Shown in pieces: positions 57,846 through 64,000 of a stretch of 64,000 nucleotides of DNA. The stretch is from Psococerastis gibbosa (lineage: Eukaryota; Arthropoda; Insecta; Psocodea; Psocidae): NCBI GenBank assembly GCA_963971405.1, contig OZ020489.1, positions 18,316,290-18,380,289 of the forward strand. The letters are read 5' to 3'. The position numbers and the translations under genes are program-made. The stretch's first letter is position 1, and each line of letters begins with the position of its first letter. Under the pieces are notes generated by a model that saw nothing but the letters and a program-made list of their open reading frames with translations, searched no databases and had not been told where the DNA came from.

Positions 57846-58748
57846 TTCCCAGGTCGGTAACAGGGACAATCTCAGACATTCCTGTAGCGAAAGGTTCCTT
57901 TATACTCATTTTTAATTAATTCAATCAATGCATACTTATGATTAAATTGTGTTGGAGTAAAGGTAAACATAAAAGCTTCTCTGTGGAAAAATGGTATTCA
58001 TTTCTCAACATTACCTTAGCGGCTTAAAACAGACTTCACTTGAAATCATTCTAAGGAGAAAATATGTTCTGCATAAGATAAGATTAGATATGGCCAGTTG
58101 ATTGCATATTTTAACTGTGACCCCCAAGGGCCTGTGTAGCCGATGTTATTTGTCTCAGTGTCTTGGTGATGGTTGAATCTGAATGTAGGAGAGATAGGAC
58201 ATTCGTTTCCCGCCAAAAATATGGTTTGTTTTAATTTCCACATTTTCTATGACCAGTCATTGAAAATACGTAGCAGGTGCTCCAGAATTCAAAAACATAT
58301 TTTTGTTGGGCTTGAATGTCCCATCTCTCCCATGTAGAACTCTAGCTGAACCCGTATGTGTGGTCATGGAAGGCAATAAAAAAATAACCGCGCTTACAGA
58401 TGTAGCGTGGATACTGTTGAAATTGGCGGTTTATTGTCTGCTAATATATTATAAATTATGCTCATGCTAATGAAAAATGGAATTCAAAGGAATATTGAAC
58501 ATGAAACGACTCATTCGGATTCCGCTTTCCATAGTTTTACCAATGAGGGTGTCAGCCACCATTAGTTGCCGCCATCTAATGTTGTCAGAAGTTCTCTCTG
58601 CTCTGCAATTTTACAGCTGACTCAGTCTAATATCTTGATAGATTATACACGTTACGGCCCATGGTTTTCAGTTCAAGACGTTTTGATCGTTACAAAATGT
58701 GCTTCTTAGCTAAAATTGACCTTGTTAGCATTATATTTTTGTTTGCAG
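57846..58748. other. Upstream of the first syndapin coding exon
   Basis: Part of a 5' intron if the acceptor at 58748 is used. No promoter or upstream exon was recognised. Confidence 0.45.
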
Positions 58749-58777
58749 TGGGAATTGATCGGCGACCAGCCATCAAA

Positions 58778-58991
58778 ATGTCTCACCACAGTGATGACAA
58801 TTTGTTGGTTGCCGGCAGTGACAGCTTTTGGGAGCCTGGCAACTACAAGAGGACCACAAAAAGGATAGAAGACGGTTACAAGCTCTGCAACGACCTGCTG
58901 GCACTTATTCAAGACCGAGCAGACATTGAAAAGGCGTATGCCAAGTCCCTGAAGGCTTGGTCAAAGAAATGGCAGGACATTATCGAAAAAG
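58778..58991 (+). CDS. Synd: Syndapin coding exon 1
   Basis: Exon probably begins at 58749 after TTTGTTTGCAG, leaving 29 bases of 5' UTR and a start in good context (CATCAAAATGTC). Ends GAAAAAG|GTTTGT in phase 1. The frame stays open past the donor into the intron, but that sequence has no family similarity. Confidence 0.95.
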
Positions 58992-61900
58992 GTTTGTTTG
59001 TATGTATGTATATGTGGAGCTTATATGCAAAAGGCGGTTTGTCACTTGAAACTGTAAATTCAGAAGAGAAACTAAGATCTAAATGCTACTACATTATGGG
59101 TTCTAAAATTTTAATTAATATTCCTTGATACTTTACGCGTTTTGTACGAAACTAACATTTGTATATTGTAGCAGTGGAAACACAGAGCAAGGCTATGCAA
59201 AGGTGAAGGGATTCTTTGGAAATCGGGGTGGAAAAAGCGAAGCAATTGAAGCAGAGGATGGGAAGATGCTGTTTGATGATGAACAAGTCAGTGGCAGATG
59301 GAAAGGGTATCTAGAAACACTCTACAGCGGAAATATTGATGAGGTCACACTTGAAAACATTAACGAATTAGCAGACAGAGACGGTGAACTTGGAGACGAA
59401 ATTCTCCGCTCTGAATTCAACTATGCGATTGACAAACTCAAGACCAGAAAATCGCCGGGCACTGATGAAATACCTGCAGAACTACTCAAACATTGCGGAG
59501 AAGAGAGTAAAGATGCTATGTTCAGAATGATAACAACAGCCTACGAGACAGGGGAAATACCAGATGATTTTAAGAAGTGTCTCATCGTAACTTTACCCAA
59601 AAAACAAGGGGCCACAAAATGTGAAAACTACAGAACTTTAAGTCTGGTACCTCATGCATCTAAAATTTTAACGAACATAGTCCTGAAAAGAATAGAACCT
59701 ACCATAGACAGAATTATAACTGACGACCAGTATGGTTTCAGACGAGGCAGAGGCACTAGAGAAGCCATACTAGCGCTACGCTTGACACTTGAAAAACGAA
59801 TAAAGAAAAATAAAACCACATACTTAGCCTTCATAGACCTGGAAAAGGCGTTCGATAAAGTGTCATGGAAAAAATTGTTTGAAATACTCAAAAAGGCAGG
59901 ACTGAAATACAAAGATAGACGAATTATTATGGCATTGTATAAAGAAGAGACGGCTGTCATCAGGTGCGGTAACGCTGAAGAACAAGCAAAAATTAAATCA
60001 GGAGTTCGACAAGGATGCTCACTCTCTCCAGTCCTGTTCAACCTGTATATTCAGTTTGCTCTAAATGAAATGAGGGAAGCCCTTAGAAACACAAGAGGTG
60101 TAAGAATACATGGACAAAAAATAGACATGATAAGATATGCTGATGATATAGCCTTGATCGGGGAAAGCGAAGAAGAACTGCTTGAATCTTTGGTTACAAT
60201 GCAGAATGTTTTGAAAGAATACAATATGATGCTAAACAAGGCAAAGACGAAGACTATGGTGGCCAGCCGGGAAGAAACCCTAGCCAATGTCGTCCTAGAG
60301 GGGGTAACTCTAAAGAACGTCAAGTCCTTCCCATACCTTGGTAGTGCGATTACACAAGATGGAAAATCGGCACAAGAAATCTCTACCAGAATACATCTTG
60401 CAAGAGTGGCATTCAACAAAAAATCCAAAATGTTTGAATCAAATAATATTGACATGAAAATAAGAAAACGAATGCTTAAAACACTGGTATGGAGTATACT
60501 GCTGTATGGCTGCGAAACTTGGTGCATACATGAAAGTGACAAAAAGAAACTAGAGGCCTTTGAGATGTGGTGCTACAGGAGAATGCTGCAAATTTCATGG
60601 CGAGACCATATCGCGAATGAGGAGGTGCTTCGTAGGCTAAACGAAAAAAGAACATTAACGATAGCTATATCTACGAGGAGGGCCAGATTTATGGGGCACC
60701 TTATCAGGCATGAAAGCCTTCTAAACACCATTGTTGAAGGCTCAGTCGAGGGCACAAATCACAGAGGCAGGCCGAGAAAGGAGCACATGGAGGACGTAAT
60801 GGCGGACATGGAGTGCGGGACCTACTGGGAAATGAAAAGGATCGCGGAAGACAGGGAGGAGTGGAGAAGAAGAGTCAAGTTGCTGCAAACCAATCGATAG
60901 ATTGTAACCCCAGAAGAAGAAGCAGTCAATGCGACGATTCCATTGATACCACCGACTCAAAAATATTTTTTGTGACTAATCGCCTTTTGGATACATGCTC
61001 CTCATATATACTCGTAAGTCAGTATCAATTTAACAGGAGGTACCTATGCCTCATACTGCATCGGTCACAAAAATCCAAACGCACTCACATTGCGACATGT
61101 ATGTCTAGGTGCCTTGAGAAGCGCTAAAACGTCACCCAATCACTAAGATTTCTTCCCACCTAGGGCTTCTCCTTTCGTTCAATATTATGGTGAGCTTGAT
61201 TTTATGATTATTGATGAACACTAAAACTTTTTTTTTTTAATAACTGGCTGTTCATGTTAATGCCAAATTTGTTTTTAAAATAGTAAGTCACACTTCTGTC
61301 CTTTGGTAGTGTTAGGTTATCACTTGAGAGGCCACCTTATCTTTTTTCAGAAGATAATTCCCGCATTCTTGGGTTAAAACACCTTTAAACCCTTCGTTGT
61401 CTTCTTCCTATAAATCCTGATAAACGGGATTACTACAGCTGTCAAATTCACCTTAACATGAGCCGTGTCCCTTAAACTTAAAGGTGCGGGTAAGGTTACC
61501 GTGTAATTTCTGGTAGTGTTAAGTAAAACCAATTTAAATCAGTCCTTAACATTTTTTACTTTTTAAACTTTTTTATGTTTGGTAGTTGGTAGGCCTGCAA
61601 ATGCAAATAATATAACTAAACATTTTATTTTTCCCGTACTACAATAAGTATGTACAATAAAAATGCATAATCATATTGGATTCATGTAGGCTATTTATTT
61701 TTATTTCAATGTTATGTTTTATTTGCAGAAAAATATCGATTTCGTCTAAAGACTTGATAGCTCTGGAACTCTTGAAACTAGAAATATCCACCGACCTCTA
61801 AGTGCAAAATACACATACGGTGACGTGGTAGCAGACATTCAGGACTTAGGTGGGGTTTCCACCGACCTCGTATTGCAGAATGCAAATGACATTGACGGAA

Positions 61901-62924
61901 ATTTGAATTTTTCTTTTTATAGAAATCTATTAAAATGTTTGTACTTAACATATCCCGTGACGCCATTTTTTAATTTCAGTTTGTTTGTTTGTGATTTTAC
62001 TCTATGATCATTGATCAATTTTAACTATAAAATAGAGTAAAACAAAAATTTCCGTCAATGTCATTTGCATTCTGCAATGAGAGGTCGATGGAAACCGCGC
62101 CTTAGACAATGGTAACAATGTGTCGTTTTTTACAGGACCAGAATATGGGACCACAGAAGCTGCATGGAAAGGCGTGTGTGTAGAATCAGATAGACTAGGG
62201 GATCTTCATTTTAAAGTAAAGGACAATTTGTGTAATGAAGTCTCGACAGAAATGAAGACGTGGCAGAAGGAAACATACCATAAGGTATAATGGGTTTCTA
62301 TAAATTGTATAATGTATTATCACTAGGCAGTATCTGGCCTTATATTAAATATTTAGCTATTATTATAGATTTTTAATAACAGCATGCCAACAGGCTAGCT
62401 GGATGAGCATCCGCAGCGCATGCAATGAAGTGGCAAAAAGTAGTTTCTTAGTGTAAGTGGGTGGTTCTCACCATAAATCCAACACGTCAATATTAAACTA
62501 TATAAATTGCGAGTTAATTGCGCAGAACTTTGGTTGAATGTTCATTTGTTGTTAACTTACCGCTATGTTCTTTTTTATGTCAGAACCCTACAACCTGCAA
62601 CGCTCTTTTTGCCATTACCCCCTACGTTTCACCACTATCCGCAATACTTAGTTTATGGTTAATCACCATCTATTATATTTTATTATCGTTGTATGCAAGG
62701 TCTGGTAGAGTAATGGTTTGTCTATTGGTCCACAGTCAATGATGCAAATTAAAGAAAGAAAAGAGATGGAGGACGCATTCAAAAAAGCGCAAAAACCATG
62801 GGGAAAACTGTTACAAAAAGTGAATAAAGCCAAAGCTGACTATCATGCAGCATGTAAGGCTGAGAAATCGGCAGCGAATCAAGAGAGGAACGCTACTGGT
62901 GATTCGTCCGTTTCTCCAGACCAG
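58778..62924 (+). CDS. Synd: Syndapin/PACSIN, first three coding exons (partial)
   Basis: Syndapin is an F-BAR and SH3 adaptor that bends membrane and links dynamin-dependent endocytosis to actin (N-WASP), acting at the inner face of the plasma membrane. Joining 58778-58991, 62136-62284 and 62736-62924 gives 184 uninterrupted codons, the N-terminal third to half of the protein. Visible family text: SDSFWEPGNYKRTTKRIEDG (about residues 14-33), RADIEKAYAKSLKAWSKKW, GPEYGTTEAAWKGV, KTWQKETYHK, SMMQIKERKEMEDAFKKAQK and ADYHAACKAEKSAANQER, all the F-BAR antiparallel helices in order. Splice phases 1, 0, 0 all agree. The first intron (3.1 kb) hosts a LINE fragment and a foldback. The rest of the F-BAR domain, the NPF region and the SH3 domain must lie to the right of the window. 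Confidence 0.96.
59125..60900 (+). CDS. Reverse transcriptase ORF of the intronic retrotransposon
   Basis: 591 codons with no internal stop. The first 15 or so are host intron sequence; retroelement protein starts about 59170. RT core: KSPGTDEIPAELLK (about residue 109), FRRGRGTREA (about 204), AFIDLEKAFDKV with the first catalytic Asp (about 234), GVRQGCSLSPVLFNLY (about 292), and RYADDIALIGE with the catalytic YADD (about 338). The C-terminal part has LLYGCETW and the RRARFMGHLIRHESLL tail found in fragments elsewhere in this window. Polymerase residues look intact, but without the endonuclease and 5' UTR the copy cannot retrotranspose on its own. The open frame implies a young insertion. 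RTE/BovB-like by tail and AAG repeat; clade unverified. Confidence 0.9.
   Translation: MILYAFCTKLTFVYCSSGNTEQGYAKVKGFFGNRGGKSEAIEAEDGKMLFDDEQVSGRWKGYLETLYSGNIDEVTLENINELADRDGELGDEILRSEFNYAIDKLKTRKSPGTDEIPAELLKHCGEESKDAMFRMITTAYETGEIPDDFKKCLIVTLPKKQGATKCENYRTLSLVPHASKILTNIVLKRIEPTIDRIITDDQYGFRRGRGTREAILALRLTLEKRIKKNKTTYLAFIDLEKAFDKVSWKKLFEILKKAGLKYKDRRIIMALYKEETAVIRCGNAEEQAKIKSGVRQGCSLSPVLFNLYIQFALNEMREALRNTRGVRIHGQKIDMIRYADDIALIGESEEELLESLVTMQNVLKEYNMMLNKAKTKTMVASREETLANVVLEGVTLKNVKSFPYLGSAITQDGKSAQEISTRIHLARVAFNKKSKMFESNNIDMKIRKRMLKTLVWSILLYGCETWCIHESDKKKLEAFEMWCYRRMLQISWRDHIANEEVLRRLNEKRTLTIAISTRRARFMGHLIRHESLLNTIVEGSVEGTNHRGRPRKEHMEDVMADMECGTYWEMKRIAEDREEWRRRVKLLQTNR
59172..60915 (+). mobile_element. 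RTE/BovB-like non-LTR retrotransposon, 5'-truncated, in syndapin intron 1
   Basis: Sense-oriented insertion. The 5' junction is near GTAGCAGTGG (59168-59177); the 3' end after the stop is CCCAGAAGAAGAAG, a short tandem tail. GCAGT follows both junctions and may be the target duplication, but it is too short to be sure. The endonuclease domain is absent. Confidence 0.82.
60916..61785. other. Syndapin intron 1, no feature
   Basis: Nothing recognised beyond T and A tracts. The short plus-strand ORF across the LINE 3' junction (60813-61127) is chance. Confidence 0.5.
61786..62101. mobile_element. Foldback element FB14, missing its right outer arm
   Basis: Left side has a decayed outer arm and GTGACGTGGTAGCAGACATT, then the inner GGTGGGGTTTCCACCGACCT arm. 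The right side ends with the inner arm (GGTCGATGGAAACCGCGCC) followed by TTA. Its right edge is 34 bp from the exon 2 splice junction. Confidence 0.85.
62136..62284 (+). CDS. Synd: Syndapin coding exon 2
   Basis: 149 bases between TTTTTTACAG and GTATAATG. First two bases complete the Gly codon; reads PEYGTTEAAWKGVCVESDRL and onward to TYHK. Too short and without a start codon to appear as an ORF. Confidence 0.95.
62736..62924 (+). CDS. Synd: Syndapin coding exon 3
   Basis: 189 bases, phase 0 at both ends, between GGTCCACAG and GTACGTTAG. Reads SMMQIKERKEMEDAFKKAQK through NATGDSSVSPDQ. Intron 3 continues past the window end. Confidence 0.95.
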
Positions 62925-63194
62925 GTACGTTAGATTTAATTTTCTATCATTTTAGTAATTAGTATGATACAACTTAAAAGGCAATCCAAGAGGGTAAGTG
63001 TAAACATCAACATCTCATAAAATATTAATCGTAGAGCAGTCAAAAATATCACGATATACAGAACACACTTTTCTGAGCATTTTGATACATGATTTAATAT
63101 ACCTCTCTTTTAACACAGATTGACCGCAATTATTGAATTTGATTTGTACAAAAACGATTGGTGTGGTAGTCCCGAGGGAGGAGTTGAAGGACTG

Positions 63195-63345
63195 TAGTCA
63201 ATCGGTATCAGAGAAGGCCACATTTCATGTATCAAAATGTAGACGAGCATGCCTGCTAATTTAACGGTTATTTTGGACGGCTCTACCATCGATATTTCTT
63301 ATGGAAATGGACTTTGTAAAAAAAAAAAAAAAAACGCGTAGTGGT
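63195..63345 (+). repeat. ACTGTGGCCAAT repeat unit, copy 3
   Basis: GACTGTAGTCAATCGGTATC, ATGTATCAAAATGTAGACGA, GGCTCTACCATCGATATTTC and AAAACGCGTAGTGGTG after a 16-A tract; lies in syndapin intron 3. Confidence 0.5.
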
Positions 63346-63587
63346 GGTACTTCGATTTGCTCTTAAGAGCACCACAGTGCCTGGTGGCTGTTACAGCAGT
63401 GTAATTACGAAACACATATTTTTAATCGCAGTGCCATACTGTCATCTAATGTTTCTACTGTTGATAAATTTGTTTACCGTTTTCGCCGCGTTCACCATAT
63501 CGTGGAAGAAAAAAATAAAGATGTCTTTATTTTCCGTTTGGGTCTTTCTCTTACCATTATCCCGTGAGGTGCATTCAATCAAGTAAC

Positions 63588-63991
63588 CTGACAATCAGTG
63601 CCGGGTTTGGCTATGGGGTCATGGCCCCAGGGCCCCCACAAAAAGCCGCCAAATACAAAATCGCAATAGATTAAAAAACTAATGAAAATAAATAAATTTG
63701 TCGAAATATTTGGCGGGAAATTGGAACGTGCCGTCGCATTAATGATTAATCGCCTTACTCTATTCTATTCTATTTTGCATCCACTATTTTATAGTTAATG
63801 ATAAATAAATAAATAAATATCGACTTTTTTTGTTCTATTACTAAGCCAACCTAGCGGTTGGTTGATAGTGGTTGGTTGGTTGATAGTGGAATATTCGTGT
63901 AATGATATAAGACTTTTCTGCCCGAGAAGGAACTCCCACACAATTCCGGCCCAGGGCCCCCCACAAGGCCAAGCCCGGCACTGCTGACAAT
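63588..63991. mobile_element. hAT-type element, CAGTGCCGGG ends
   Basis: Element 63596-63983 (388 bp), CAGTGCCGGGTTTGGC ... GCCAAGCCCGGCACTG, perfect 8-bp duplication CTGACAAT on both sides. Subterminal GGCCCCAGGGCCCCCCAC and its inverse extend the terminal repeat to about 45 bp with gaps. Lies in syndapin intron 3. Confidence 0.92.
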
Positions 63992-64000
63992 GCTTAAAAG

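Noticed and set aside
60051-60542. 163-codon minus-strand ORF opposite the RT
   Set aside because: Antisense shadow of the reverse transcriptase frame.
5919-62100. Repeated 25-40 bp blocks with regular structure suggesting a CRISPR-like array
   Set aside because: Copies are dispersed, inverted and transposon-bounded, not tandem with unique spacers, and the genome is eukaryotic.

Overview
This is an intron- and transposon-dominated animal nuclear DNA window, AT-rich with many long G or C homopolymers. It has no bacterial features such as operons, Shine-Dalgarno sites or dense ORFs. The two cellular genes I could reconstruct point to an arthropod, most likely an insect: the syndapin exons read closest to insect syndapin as I remember it, and the other gene is an insect-style insulin-like peptide. 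I cannot name the species.

Left end (about 2.3-5.9 kb, minus strand): a two-exon insulin-like peptide (ILP) gene. One exon carries the signal peptide and B chain, and the other carries the end of the C-peptide and the A chain. They are separated by a 3.1-kb intron filled with retroelement debris. The splice joins them in phase 1 inside the C-peptide and gives a 141-residue preprohormone with all six insulin cysteines at canonical spacing.

Right end (58.8 kb to the window edge, plus strand): the first three coding exons of syndapin/PACSIN, encoding the start of its F-BAR domain. The gene continues beyond the window. Its first coding intron contains a 5'-truncated non-LTR retrotransposon with a 0.57-kb-codon open RT frame, and a foldback element just upstream of the exon 2 acceptor.

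Between them (about 6-58.7 kb) I find no convincing host gene. The region is a mosaic of: (1) a modular foldback (long inverted repeat) family with 3-bp A/T target duplications, about 14 copies; (2) an approximately 0.85-kb repeat with a fixed internal TGTC/GACA tract, about 10 copies on both strands, here called R890; (3) several short hAT-type elements with recognisable 8-bp target duplications; (4) two RNase H-bearing LINE 3' ends plus RTE-like RT fragments; (5) tRNA-related SINEs and one probable 5S rRNA-derived SINE.

Nesting is pervasive and can be ordered in time from target-site duplications. The clearest stacks are at 15352-17033, 18934-20734, 27028-28397 and 31695-32063. The two observations I would follow up first are the ILP gene, which no single ORF reveals, and the foldback family, whose members keep common tips and a common hairpin core while swapping otherwise unrelated arm sequences.
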